The translations under genes and the position numbers were made by a program. A stretch of DNA of 12,835 nucleotides from Actinomycetota bacterium (lineage in GTDB: Bacteria > Actinomycetota > Actinomycetes > Actinomycetales > Microbacteriaceae): positions 1 to 12,835 of the forward strand of contig WLNS01000031.1 of the NCBI GenBank assembly GCA_009699665.1. The letters are read 5' to 3'. Shown here piece by piece: positions 1 through 7,166 of this stretch (the stretch's first letter is position 1; the number at the start of each line of letters is the position of its first letter). Under the pieces are notes generated by a model that searched no databases, was not told the DNA's origin, and saw only the letters and a list, made by a program, of their open reading frames with translations.

Positions 1-207
1 ATTCAGGTCAGCGGCGCGTTTGGCTCGCGCCAAGAAGAGGCGCAGCGCTTGGGACGCCAGCTCCCTCCGAAAAAGGACGGGCGTTCCGCGACGTTCTATA
101 CGCTCGTCGCGCGCGATACGGTCGATCAGGACTACGCACAAAATCGTCAGCGATTCTTGGCTGAGCAGGGATATACCTATGACATCGTCGACGCGTCCAG
201 TTTGTAA
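1..207 (+). CDS. XPB/UvsW-type DNA repair helicase, C-terminal fragment
   Basis: Frame 1 is open from the first base to TAA at 205-207 and gives 68 residues; the start lies outside the window. The fragment contains a GSRQEEAQRLGR-type segment, then FYTLVARDTVDQDYAQNRQRFLAEQGY and an acidic tail ending in DASSL. This resembles the C-terminus of actinobacterial XPB-like superfamily 2 helicases, where the end of helicase domain 2 carries a 'FYT(L/V)V(A/S)RDT.DQ.(F/Y)A..RQRFLAEQGY' stretch. Such proteins are 3'-5' DNA helicases thought to act in DNA repair. That function is family knowledge; the ATPase motifs are not in this window. The gene ends 58 bp before the response regulator on the same strand. 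The identification rests on a short but distinctive tail. Confidence 0.8.
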   Translation: MQVSGAFGSRQEEAQRLGRQLPPKKDGRSATFYTLVARDTVDQDYAQNRQRFLAEQGYTYDIVDASSL

Positions 208-253
208 TCAGTAAACTCTTGAAAACTTTCAGGTTACACACAGGAAACATCAA

Positions 254-259
254 GATACT
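254..259 (+). promoter_or_regulatory. Candidate -10 box for leaderless transcription of the response regulator
   Basis: GATACT, one base from the TATACT-like ideal, ends 6 nt before the ATG at 266. This is the spacing seen for leaderless actinobacterial genes, where transcription starts at the A of ATG. No Shine-Dalgarno sequence sits at proper distance: the only candidate, AGGAAA at 242-247, is about 18 nt away. No good -35 is visible. This is inference from spacing and motif only. Confidence 0.4.
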
Positions 260-265
260 GAACGC

Positions 266-958
266 ATGAATGGACCAAAGATTCTCGTAGTTGATGATGA
301 ACCGAACATTCGCGACCTGCTGACCACCAGCCTTCGCTTTGCCGGTTTCGCCGTTCGGGCCGTAGGCAATGGAGCGGCGGCCATTTCGGCCGTCCTCGCC
401 GAAGAGCCCGATCTGATTGTTCTCGACGTGATGCTGCCCGACATGAACGGGTTTAGCGTGACAAAGCGGCTTCGCTCGTCGGGATACACCTCCCCCATCC
501 TCTTCCTCACGGCTAAGGATGACACCCAAGACAAAATTACCGGCCTCACCGTGGGTGGCGACGACTACGTCACCAAGCCGTTCAGTCTCGACGAGATTGT
601 CGCGCGCATCAAGGCCATCTTGCGCCGCACCATGCAAGACGATGAAGAAATCCTCATCCGGGCGGGCGAAATCTCGATGGATCAAGACACGCACGAGGTG
701 CGGGTGGGTGACCACGTTCTCGAACTGAGCCCGACGGAATTCAAGTTGCTGCGCTACCTGATGCTCAACCCCAATCGCGTGTTGAGCAAAGCGCAAATTC
801 TTGACCACGTGTGGGAATACGATTTCAACGGCGACGCCGGGATCGTCGAGTCCTACATCTCGTACCTTCGCCGCAAGATCGACCCGGTGGCATCAGAGTC
901 ACTGATTCAAACGAAGCGCGGCTTCGGCTACATGCTCAAAATCGCAAAGGCGTCATAA
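266..958 (+). CDS. OmpR/PhoB-family response regulator
   Basis: A 230-residue two-component response regulator that binds DNA when phosphorylated by its partner kinase. The receiver domain (about 5-120) has the acidic pair D10/D11, phospho-acceptor D54 in the IVLDVMLPDMNG segment, T82 and K104 (YVTKPFS). A winged-helix output domain (about 132-226) follows, with ELSPTEFKLLRYL, the recognition region around IVESYISYLRRKID and the terminal wing RGFGYML. The GGDDYVTKPFSL and VLSK..ILDHVW.YDF segments resemble mycobacterial PhoP and TrcR, so it belongs to that actinobacterial branch, but orthology cannot be settled here. The start is fixed by the beginning of the receiver fold. The kinase gene lies 109 bp downstream. 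Nothing in the sequence shows the signal or the regulon. Confidence 0.93.
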   Translation: MNGPKILVVDDEPNIRDLLTTSLRFAGFAVRAVGNGAAAISAVLAEEPDLIVLDVMLPDMNGFSVTKRLRSSGYTSPILFLTAKDDTQDKITGLTVGGDDYVTKPFSLDEIVARIKAILRRTMQDDEEILIRAGEISMDQDTHEVRVGDHVLELSPTEFKLLRYLMLNPNRVLSKAQILDHVWEYDFNGDAGIVESYISYLRRKIDPVASESLIQTKRGFGYMLKIAKAS

Positions 959-980
959 GAACTCGACGCGACGTGTGAGC

Positions 981-1027
981 AGAAACGGGTGGCCGCAGGC
1001 ATAACGCTGTGCTGGCCATCCGTTTCT
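981..1027 (+). terminator. Long stem-loop between response regulator and kinase genes
   Basis: Arms 981-994 and 1014-1027 form a 14-bp stem (AGAAACGGGTGGCC with GGCCATCCGTTTCT). Its only imperfection is 989/1019, a G.U wobble in the plus-strand transcript. The 19-nt loop can extend the helix by three more pairs (GCA/TGC) after a one-base bulge. There is no long U tract afterwards, only TTTCTCTC as part of the right arm and flank. It starts 22 nt after the regulator stop. It may terminate or attenuate transcription before the kinase, or stabilise the 3' end. The wobble favours a plus-strand RNA role. Confidence 0.6.
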
Positions 1028-1033
1028 CTCGCC

Positions 1034-1054
1034 GGCTGGGGGCAACTCCCAGCC
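1034..1054 (+). other. Second short stem-loop upstream of the kinase gene
   Basis: GGCTGGG (1034-1040) and CCCAGCC (1048-1054) form a perfect 7-bp GC-rich stem with a 7-nt loop, 6 nt after the longer hairpin. No U-run follows. Together the two hairpins fill most of the gap between the regulator and kinase genes, consistent with a transcription barrier or partial read-through control. Confidence 0.4.
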
Positions 1055-1063
1055 CCGCCCTGA

Positions 1064-1069
1064 CACAAT
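1064..1069 (+). promoter_or_regulatory. Candidate -10 box for the kinase gene
   Basis: CACAAT ends 7 nt before the second in-frame ATG (1077), the spacing typical of leaderless actinobacterial transcripts. If used, the kinase starts at 1077 rather than 1068 and is transcribed separately from the regulator after the two hairpins. The motif departs from TANNNT at its first base and no -35 is clear. Confidence 0.3.
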
Positions 1070-2558
1070 GAGACCTATGGCTTTGTCGCTTTCTGATCGG
1101 TGGAACGAAGTTTCGTTGCGCACCAAGATCACCGGCGTGACTACCCTGCTGCTCACGCTGGGTCTGCTCGTGACCGGAATCGGAACACTCGCCATGCTCA
1201 AGCCCGCGCTGATCGGGCAACTCGACGCGCAGATTCAGGCCATGAGTGCCGACATTTCTCGAGTCGTCAACGTCAACCGTGATACCACGGGGCTCGCACA
1301 GGCACCCACCGACTACTACTACATCGTCTTTGACTCCGAGGGCCAAAAAATCGAAGAGAACTGGGGCAACAAGTCGCTCAGCCTGCGTCCGGTCATGCCC
1401 GCGAGCCTCACCATCTCAAAGACACAGGAACTGGCGGGATCCGTTTTCGAGATTTCAAGCCACGACGCCCGCGTTCGGTATCACGCCGTGGCCGTCCCGG
1501 TGCAATTTGTCGCCTCAACAGAAAGCTTTGGTACCGTCGTCGTCGCCCTGGCGACAACGAGTGTCGATCGTCTGATGGCAACGTATCTTTCCATTTTCTT
1601 GGGCTTTGGCATCGGCGTGGTCATCATCGGGGCACTGCTCACCCGGCTGCTCGTGACAACGACATTCAGCCCGCTGAGGCGCGTCGAAAAGACCGCCGCA
1701 GCGATCGCCGACGGCGACTTCAGCCAACGCCTCCCGTGGTCGACTCCCAACACTGAGGTCGGCCGTGTGACGCGTGCCCTCAACACGATGCTGGGGCGCA
1801 TCGATCGCGCCTTTGCGGACCGGGCTCGCACGATAGACCACATGCGGCGGTTCGTGGGCGACGCGAGCCACGAACTTCGAACTCCTCTGGTATCGGTTCG
1901 CGGCTATGCCGAGCTCTACCGTATGGGTGCGCTCAAGTCGAAAAAAGATGTGGCCCAAGCGATGGACCGGATCGAGCGCGAAGCCATCCGAATGGGAATT
2001 TTGGTTGATGACCTGCTGGCGCTCGCTCGTCTCGACGAGGCCCGGCCGCTCGAGATCTCAGCCGTCAACCTGGTCAGTCTGGCATCGGATGCGGCGCTCG
2101 ATGCGCGCGCGTCCGATCCGGAACGCCTGATCACGGTGCGAGCTCTCGACTCCTCCGACGTCCCCGACGATGTCGTTGTGCAAGCCGAAGAAAACAAAAT
2201 TCGGCAAGTGCTCACGAACCTCCTGGGGAACGCTCTTCGTTTCACCGCACCGGGAAGTCCGCTCGAGATCGCCGTCGGTATCGACGACGATCAGACGGCC
2301 ACTATTGCGGTCATTGATCACGGCGAAGGAATACCGGCACAGGTTCGAGAGAAGATTTTTGAAAGATTTTGGCGCGCGGATTCGTCACGTGCGCGCGAGA
2401 CCGGAGGCTCGGGGCTCGGCCTCGCCATCGTCGCGTCAATTGTGAGCGCACACGAAGGAACAATCGCCGTCGATGAGACACCGGGTGGCGGGGCGACGTT
2501 CCGGGTGGGATTACCCATCGCCGGCCCGCGCCCTCCTTCCGACAACACCAATCTCTAG
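1068..2558 (+). CDS. Sensor histidine kinase (two-component system)
   Basis: A 496-residue membrane sensor kinase, presumably the partner of the adjacent response regulator. Transmembrane segment 1 is about 21-44 and segment 2 about 173-196, enclosing an extracytoplasmic sensor region of about 128 residues. A HAMP linker (about 197-249) and the HisKA dimerisation domain follow, with phospho-acceptor H268 in GDASHELRTPL. The ATPase domain shows the N box (N384, N388 in TNLLGNALRF), G1 (DHGEGIP, D417), the F box (FERFWR, 431-436) and G2 (GGSGLGLAI, 446-454). All catalytic boxes are intact and the length is usual for actinobacterial HAMP-type kinases such as PhoR or TrcS. The start may be the ATG at 1068 or that at 1077; neither has a clear ribosome binding site. 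The sensed signal cannot be read from the sequence. Confidence 0.93.
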   Translation: MRPMALSLSDRWNEVSLRTKITGVTTLLLTLGLLVTGIGTLAMLKPALIGQLDAQIQAMSADISRVVNVNRDTTGLAQAPTDYYYIVFDSEGQKIEENWGNKSLSLRPVMPASLTISKTQELAGSVFEISSHDARVRYHAVAVPVQFVASTESFGTVVVALATTSVDRLMATYLSIFLGFGIGVVIIGALLTRLLVTTTFSPLRRVEKTAAAIADGDFSQRLPWSTPNTEVGRVTRALNTMLGRIDRAFADRARTIDHMRRFVGDASHELRTPLVSVRGYAELYRMGALKSKKDVAQAMDRIEREAIRMGILVDDLLALARLDEARPLEISAVNLVSLASDAALDARASDPERLITVRALDSSDVPDDVVVQAEENKIRQVLTNLLGNALRFTAPGSPLEIAVGIDDDQTATIAVIDHGEGIPAQVREKIFERFWRADSSRARETGGSGLGLAIVASIVSAHEGTIAVDETPGGGATFRVGLPIAGPRPPSDNTNL

Positions 2559-2599
2559 GCTTGGCTTTTCACAGATTCCCGGCGGGACCTCGCTCGTCG

Positions 2600-2629
2600 C
2601 TCTGGCAGGCTCCACGATGCCTGCGAGAG
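2600..2629 (+). promoter_or_regulatory. Hairpin overlapping the ribosome binding site of the WXG100 gene
   Basis: GCAGGC (2605-2610) pairs with GCCTGC (2619-2624). After one G/G mismatch, CTCT (2600-2603) pairs with AGAG (2626-2629). The right arm therefore takes in the first bases of the Shine-Dalgarno region GAGAGGAG (2625-2632), whose AGGAG core ends 5 nt before the ATG at 2638. The structure could damp translation initiation. Only base pairing supports this. Confidence 0.4.
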
Positions 2630-2637
2630 GAGAACGA

Positions 2638-2925
2638 ATGACAACGTTTCACATTGATAGCGCGGCGGTCGATGCCGCTGCTGTGGCGGCACGGGCAACG
2701 ATCGCACGGCTCCAGTCAGAGATCGTGGCCCTCCACGCCAACCTGAGTGGGCTTCAGGCGTCGTGGACGGGACCAGCAGCAACCGCATTCCAGGGTGTGG
2801 TCGCTCGCTGGCGACACACCCAATCACGACTGGAGTCCGAGCTGGCAACGATCAACGATGCTCTTGCCCTGGCCAGTCGTCAGTACGCGGATATCGAGCT
2901 CGCCCACGTTCGCATGTTCCAGTAG
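2638..2925 (+). CDS. WXG100 (ESAT-6-like) family protein
   Basis: A 95-residue helical protein of the WXG100 type. These small proteins form helix-turn-helix hairpins and are often exported by type VII (ESX) systems as dimers. W43-T44-G45 gives the W-x-G turn at mid-protein, with an alanine-rich amphipathic helix before it (about 8-40) and a second helix after it (about 47-88, FQGVVARWRHTQSRLESEL...). The ATG at 2638 is chosen because a good AGGAG lies 5 nt upstream and the length fits the family; the reading frame is open further upstream, within the kinase gene. It stands alone: no partner WXG100 gene, EccC ATPase or other ESX gene is in the window. It lies 79 bp after the kinase and may be co-transcribed. 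The C-terminus ends in VRMFQ and lacks a clear Y-x-x-x-D/E secretion motif, although QYADIE at about 82-87 has the Y..x..D/E pattern only loosely. Confidence 0.8.
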   Translation: MTTFHIDSAAVDAAAVAARATIARLQSEIVALHANLSGLQASWTGPAATAFQGVVARWRHTQSRLESELATINDALALASRQYADIELAHVRMFQ

Positions 2926-2987
2926 CGAATAGCCATGGGCAGAGCGCACGCGCGAGCCCTGAACACAGGCAGATGAGGGCCTGAACG

Positions 2988-3019
2988 ACGAAGGGCTCCC
3001 CGTGAGGGGAGCCCTTCGT
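2988..3019. terminator. Bidirectional terminator between WXG100 gene and groEL
   Basis: ACGAAGGGCTCCCC (2988-3001) and GGGGAGCCCTTCGT (3006-3019) form a perfect 14-bp stem closed by the tetraloop GTGA. It lies between the convergent stops of the WXG100 gene (2925) and groEL (3032), about 12 nt past the groEL stop. It probably ends both transcripts. Like many actinobacterial terminators it lacks a long U tract. Confidence 0.88.
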
Positions 3020-3031
3020 TCACAGTAAGAC

Positions 3032-4651
<1,620 letters not shown>

Positions 4652-4691
4652 TGTCTTTCGTCCCTCCCGGACGTTGGGGTGAAGTTATGGA

Positions 4692-4718
4692 TTAGCACTC
4701 AGTTGCGTCGAGTGCTAA
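4692..4718. promoter_or_regulatory. CIRCE operator 1 (HrcA site)
   Basis: TTAGCACTC, 9 bases, GAGTGCTAA: an exact match to the CIRCE consensus. It lies 41-67 bp upstream of the groEL ATG, at or just after the predicted transcription start. CIRCE is bound by the HrcA repressor, which is released on heat stress; hrcA itself is not in the window. Confidence 0.97.
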
Positions 4719-4722
4719 TCCA

Positions 4723-4751
4723 ATATTGGCACTCTCCCATCGAGAGTGCAA
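4723..4751 (-). promoter_or_regulatory. groEL promoter (-35/-10)
   Basis: On the minus strand TTGCAC (4751-4746) and CAATAT (4728-4723) are separated by exactly 17 nt, matching a primary-sigma-factor promoter. The predicted start falls near 4716, inside CIRCE 1. CIRCE 2 spans the -35 and spacer, so HrcA would block both polymerase binding and escape. Confidence 0.7.
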
Positions 4752-4752
4752 A
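4726..4752. promoter_or_regulatory. CIRCE operator 2 (HrcA site), near-consensus
   Basis: TTGGCACTC, 9 bases, GAGTGCAAA keeps the GCACTC-N9-GAGTGC core of CIRCE with changes only in the outer bases. It begins 7 bp after CIRCE 1 and overlaps the predicted -35 box of groEL. Paired CIRCE elements are known upstream of actinobacterial groE genes. Confidence 0.9.
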
Positions 4753-4768
4753 CCGAGCGACGCTTAAA

Positions 4769-5803
4769 TTAGCTGGCGTCTCCGACAAAAGCCACAGAAC
4801 CGGAGTCACCCGGCGGCATCTCAATCCACGTGTTCCCCGGGGCCAGACGCACAATCAGCCCGCGATCATCGACGAAGCGAATCGGCGCCTCTCGGGCATC
4901 TTTCGACCACCTGGCGTGCACCGTCTTGCCGCCGGTCGACACCCACGCCTCCCCGCTGTCGACCATAATCGTTCGCGGAACCGGTGAATACTGCCAATCA
5001 ATGTTGACCAACATGACGATGACGTTCGTGGCATGAATTTGGCCACCCGCATCGTCCGGGTCGGGAGCGCCCTCCTGCGACCGCATGTACGACTGCGACG
5101 CTGCATCGTAATTCCACGAGGGATAGCGCTGATAAGAGAAACTCACGTTGATGGCGCCCTGAGGCTGGCCCTGAAGAAAAGCGGTGGATGTCTCAATCGA
5201 ACTTGAATAAGCAAAGGCCTGCTGGGGGGCGCCGAGGTCGGCGTGTTGGCTGATGATGACATTAGCTTTGACACCCACGTCATGGGGCGCATTCTTATCG
5301 TCAGTGCGGTACATCGTTTCTTCGGTGTCGGACTGACCGTGAATGGCGTTATAAACAACGGTGTTGCGCATCATTTCGACGAAGCGCTGCTGCCCACCCG
5401 AGTAGGCAACAATGCCGCCAAAGGGCGAGATGATGTCGGGGTCCATCGGTCGAATAGATCTGACCGGACCAATCAGGTCTGGCACGTCCGAGTGCCAACA
5501 CGCCACATAGCGGGTGAGCCCACCTTCGACGAGCTCTTCAAACACGACATCGGCGCTCTTCAGCCCATATTGCGGGCGGGCGTCCTCGTGATTGTCGACC
5601 TTGGCACAAAGTGACGCGTGCGCCAGCGAATTTGCGGGCACGGTCGTGCCGCGCAGCGGAGCCAGTGCCGTGGCCGGCGCCGGCGTGAAGTGCGGCGCGT
5701 ACTCATAACGTGGCTCGGGCGGCGCACACGCCGCGAGGGCTGCCGTCAGGCACACCACCAACGCTGCAGCGGCCACGTTTCGAGTCATTCGGCGCGTAGT
5801 CAT
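4769..5803 (-). CDS. DUF3048 (YerB-like) lipoprotein
   Basis: A 344-residue predicted lipoprotein. The N-terminus has a basic stretch, a hydrophobic core and the lipobox LAAC (23-26), so C26 would be lipidated and the protein anchored outside the membrane. The rest matches the DUF3048 pattern as I recall it: an N-terminal part with AKVDNHEDARPQ and SADVVFEELVEGGLTRY (about 68-98), the PVRSIRP segment (about 113-119), and a C-terminal part with GEAWVSTGGKTVHARW and the PGNTW(I)EMPP end. YerB-like proteins have no firmly assigned reaction; a cell-envelope role is only suggested by location. A TANNNT box (TAGTCT) lies 7 nt upstream of the ATG and the only purine-rich AGAGG touches the ATG, so the message may be leaderless. 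The gene is preceded by the cold-shock gene and followed after 117 bp by groEL. Confidence 0.85.
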   Translation of the reverse strand: MTTRRMTRNVAAAALVVCLTAALAACAPPEPRYEYAPHFTPAPATALAPLRGTTVPANSLAHASLCAKVDNHEDARPQYGLKSADVVFEELVEGGLTRYVACWHSDVPDLIGPVRSIRPMDPDIISPFGGIVAYSGGQQRFVEMMRNTVVYNAIHGQSDTEETMYRTDDKNAPHDVGVKANVIISQHADLGAPQQAFAYSSSIETSTAFLQGQPQGAINVSFSYQRYPSWNYDAASQSYMRSQEGAPDPDDAGGQIHATNVIVMLVNIDWQYSPVPRTIMVDSGEAWVSTGGKTVHARWSKDAREAPIRFVDDRGLIVRLAPGNTWIEMPPGDSGSVAFVGDAS

Positions 5804-5810
5804 CCTCTAC

Positions 5811-5816
5811 AGACTA
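5811..5816 (-). promoter_or_regulatory. Candidate -10 box for leaderless transcription of the DUF3048 gene
   Basis: On the minus strand TAGTCT fits TANNNT and ends 7 nt before the ATG at 5803. It overlaps by three bases the arm of the hairpin that probably terminates the cold-shock transcript. No -35 is evident. Confidence 0.4.
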
Positions 5817-5845
5817 ACGCCGCCCTCCGAAGAGAACGGCGTTAG
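5814..5845 (-). terminator. Stem-loop after the cold-shock gene (probable terminator)
   Basis: CTAACGCCG (5814-5822) and CGGCGTTAG (5837-5845) form a perfect 9-bp stem with a 14-nt loop, about 27 nt past the cold-shock stop and just before the DUF3048 start. A smaller hairpin GGGGC-AA-GCCCC (5848-5859) lies between it and the cold-shock gene. On the minus strand the stem is followed by TCTGTAG, not a true U-run. Confidence 0.6.
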
Positions 5846-5871
5846 CAGGGGCAAGCCCCAAGTTTGGGTTA

Positions 5872-6078
5872 TTAGGGAGCCAGGTGGACCGACTCGGCCT
5901 GGGGGCCCTTGGCGCCCGTGCCAACCTCGAACTCCACGCGCTGACCCTCTTCAAGCACCTTGTATCCGTCCATATCGATGGCCGAGAAGTGCACGAAAAC
6001 GTCCTGCTCCTGACCATCTACGGTAATAAAACCGTAGCCTTTTTCGGCGTTGAACCACTTAACGGTTCCGACAGCCAT
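5872..6078 (-). CDS. cspA: Cold-shock domain protein (CspA family)
   Basis: A 68-residue single cold-shock domain, the full usual length. Such proteins bind single-stranded RNA and DNA and keep messages unfolded, either during cold shock or constitutively. RNP1 is KGYGFITV (13-20) and RNP2 is DVFVHFSAI (26-34). The opening GTVKWFN aromatic patch is present. A GAGGAG Shine-Dalgarno lies 7 nt before the ATG. It appears monocistronic, with a hairpin downstream. The symbol is by family likeness; the paralogue number cannot be told. Whether it is cold-induced is unknown, though its leader and promoter carry notable palindromes. Confidence 0.95.
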   Translation of the reverse strand: MAVGTVKWFNAEKGYGFITVDGQEQDVFVHFSAIDMDGYKVLEEGQRVEFEVGTGAKGPQAESVHLAP

Positions 6079-6099
6079 GTATTTCTCCTCGTACGTAGA

Positions 6100-6113
6100 T
6101 TGCGGAACCGCAA
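6100..6113 (-). other. Small hairpin in the leader of the cold-shock mRNA
   Basis: TTGCGG directly followed by AACCGCAA gives a perfect 14-base inverted repeat (effective stem TTGCG/CGCAA, loop of four). It lies 22 nt upstream of the cold-shock start codon, before the Shine-Dalgarno. Cold-shock mRNAs often have structured leaders; function here is not shown. Confidence 0.35.
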
Positions 6114-6133
6114 CACGCGAGAACCGTCAGCTG

Positions 6134-6139
6134 ATACTA
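6134..6139 (-). promoter_or_regulatory. Candidate -10 box of the cold-shock gene
   Basis: On the minus strand TAGTAT is a good -10 hexamer, predicting a start near 6127 and a leader of about 49 nt. At 17-nt spacing the -35 would fall at 6162-6157 (CAAAGA), a weak match lying inside the palindrome at 6150-6164. Confidence 0.5.
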
Positions 6140-6149
6140 CCGGAGTTAG

Positions 6150-6164
6150 TGCAAAGTCTTTGCA
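6150..6164. promoter_or_regulatory. Perfect 15-bp palindrome upstream of the cold-shock gene (candidate operator)
   Basis: TGCAAAG, one base, CTTTGCA: two perfect 7-bp arms. It covers the expected -35 region of the cold-shock promoter and lies 72 bp upstream of its start, with the LytR_C stop at 6224 on the other side. The position suits a repressor or activator site. I do not recognise the cognate regulator. Confidence 0.45.
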
Positions 6165-6223
6165 TTCTTATGAGATCAATGTTTTACGACTGCGGCGACG
6201 CGAATATATTTTGCGAGTCAGAA

Positions 6224-6799
6224 TTACGGCGCCGGCTGCTCTGCGGGAGCAGGTTCCGCGGTGGGAATCACGTAGTCAGCGCCGAGCACCAGTGTCAATG
6301 GGGCCTGAGCATTCGCATAGGCCGGCGTCATTTTAATCTGGCAGGTGTTGTTGAGCGCCAGACACACGCCACGGGCGGCACCCTCTTGATCTGCTTTGCT
6401 ATAAAACACCAATGTCTTTTTGACGTCGGTTTCGCTCGTGTTGGAGCGCACGCCAATGGGCACTCCAGCCGCGGCCAGCTGATCTGCGACGACGGTTGCG
6501 AGTCCGGTAATAGAGGTGCCGTTGAACACGTTGACCGCGAGATCGGGGGCAATCGTGGGCGAGGCCGTCGGAACGGGAGTGGGCGTGGCTGAGTGTGTGG
6601 GGAATAAGAAAGCCTGAAGTTTGCCGTTGGCGCTAAAGAGGTACATCGATGACCCGCCAACAATCAAACCGGTGATCAGCGCCGCCCAGGCAAAAATGAT
6701 CCACCCTGATGCGTAGCGTCGAGATGACCGGTGTGCTCCGGAACGCGCAACGGCAGGGGGAACATCATCAAACCGGTCGGTGGGGTACGTGTCTTTCAT
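6224..6799 (-). CDS. LytR C-terminal-domain (LytR_C) membrane protein
   Basis: A 191-residue protein with a basic cytoplasmic N-terminus (1-31), one transmembrane helix (about 32-55) and a Thr/Pro/Ser-rich linker (about 68-85). A LytR_C domain (about 86-178) follows, opening with APDLAVNVFNGTSITGLA and ending with LTLVLGADY, then a Pro/Ala-rich tail. It would be anchored with the domain outside the cell. The domain accompanies cell-wall LytR-CpsA-Psr enzymes but here lacks the catalytic LCP domain, so this is not itself a transferase. Two cysteines (C146, C153) could form an extracellular disulphide. It overlaps the DUF3263 gene by four bases (ATGA), so the two are probably translated together. 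This DUF3263-LytR_C pairing is familiar in actinobacteria, to my knowledge. Confidence 0.85.
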   Translation of the reverse strand: MKDTYPTDRFDDVPPAVARSGAHRSSRRYASGWIIFAWAALITGLIVGGSSMYLFSANGKLQAFLFPTHSATPTPVPTASPTIAPDLAVNVFNGTSITGLATVVADQLAAAGVPIGVRSNTSETDVKKTLVFYSKADQEGAARGVCLALNNTCQIKMTPAYANAQAPLTLVLGADYVIPTAEPAPAEQPAP

Positions 6800-7107
6800 G
6801 CGTGGGGCGATTCCTCTGTCGTTGCTAGGGGGCTCATGCGTCGTTGCCGTGCGAGTCGTCGGTCTTCTCGAACGCGAAGCAAGCGCTTGACGAGCAGGGG
6901 GTCATACTCGAGTGCGATTCTGCGATCAATCAGATCATTGAGCAGTTGGTAGTAGCGGGTGGGAGAGAGACCGAACGTTAAACGAATGGCCTCTTCTTTT
7001 CCCCCTGGCCGCCGCCACCACGCGCACTCAAAATCGAGGATGGTACGGTCGCGATCAGTCAGGACCTCAACTGACGGACGGGGATTCAGCGATTCGGCGG
7101 ATGACAC
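6796..7107 (-). CDS. DUF3263 domain protein (small DNA-binding-like)
   Basis: A 103-residue protein whose centre, LTDRDRTILDFECAWWRRPGGKEEAIRLTFGLSPTRYYQLLNDLID, is the DUF3263 signature. The fold resembles a helix-turn-helix (KEEAIRLTFGLSPTRYYQLL), so DNA binding is plausible but unproven. A basic tail (RVREDRRLARQRR) follows. The GTG at 7107 is chosen because GGGGA lies about 5 nt before it and family members begin shortly ahead of LTDRDR. The frame remains open upstream to an ATG at 7203, but that would run across the likely promoter (-10 TAGAAT at 7166-7161). It is the first gene of a two-gene operon with LytR_C. Confidence 0.82.
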   Translation of the reverse strand: MSSAESLNPRPSVEVLTDRDRTILDFECAWWRRPGGKEEAIRLTFGLSPTRYYQLLNDLIDRRIALEYDPLLVKRLLRVREDRRLARQRRMSPLATTEESPHA

Positions 7108-7160
7108 GCGGTTCCCCAATCTCAATCGGCTGACCTCATTCTCGTGAGAGGTGCGCCTCA

Positions 7161-7166
7161 ATTCTA
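7161..7166 (-). promoter_or_regulatory. Candidate -10 box of the DUF3263-LytR_C operon
   Basis: On the minus strand TAGAAT is a near-ideal -10 hexamer, predicting a start near 7154 and a leader of about 46 nt to the GTG at 7107. No strong -35 is visible at 16-18 nt. Confidence 0.45.

Noticed and set aside
8..808. 266-codon minus-strand open frame
   Set aside because: It runs antisense across the helicase tail and the response regulator, both of which are well-supported genes.
2473..2637. Upstream extension of the WXG100 gene (start at 2473)
   Set aside because: It would overlap the kinase gene in another frame. The ATG at 2638 has a good AGGAG and gives the family length.
4652..4768. groES or a small gene upstream of groEL
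   Set aside because: The gap is filled by the promoter and two CIRCE elements; no open frame of GroES type exists there.
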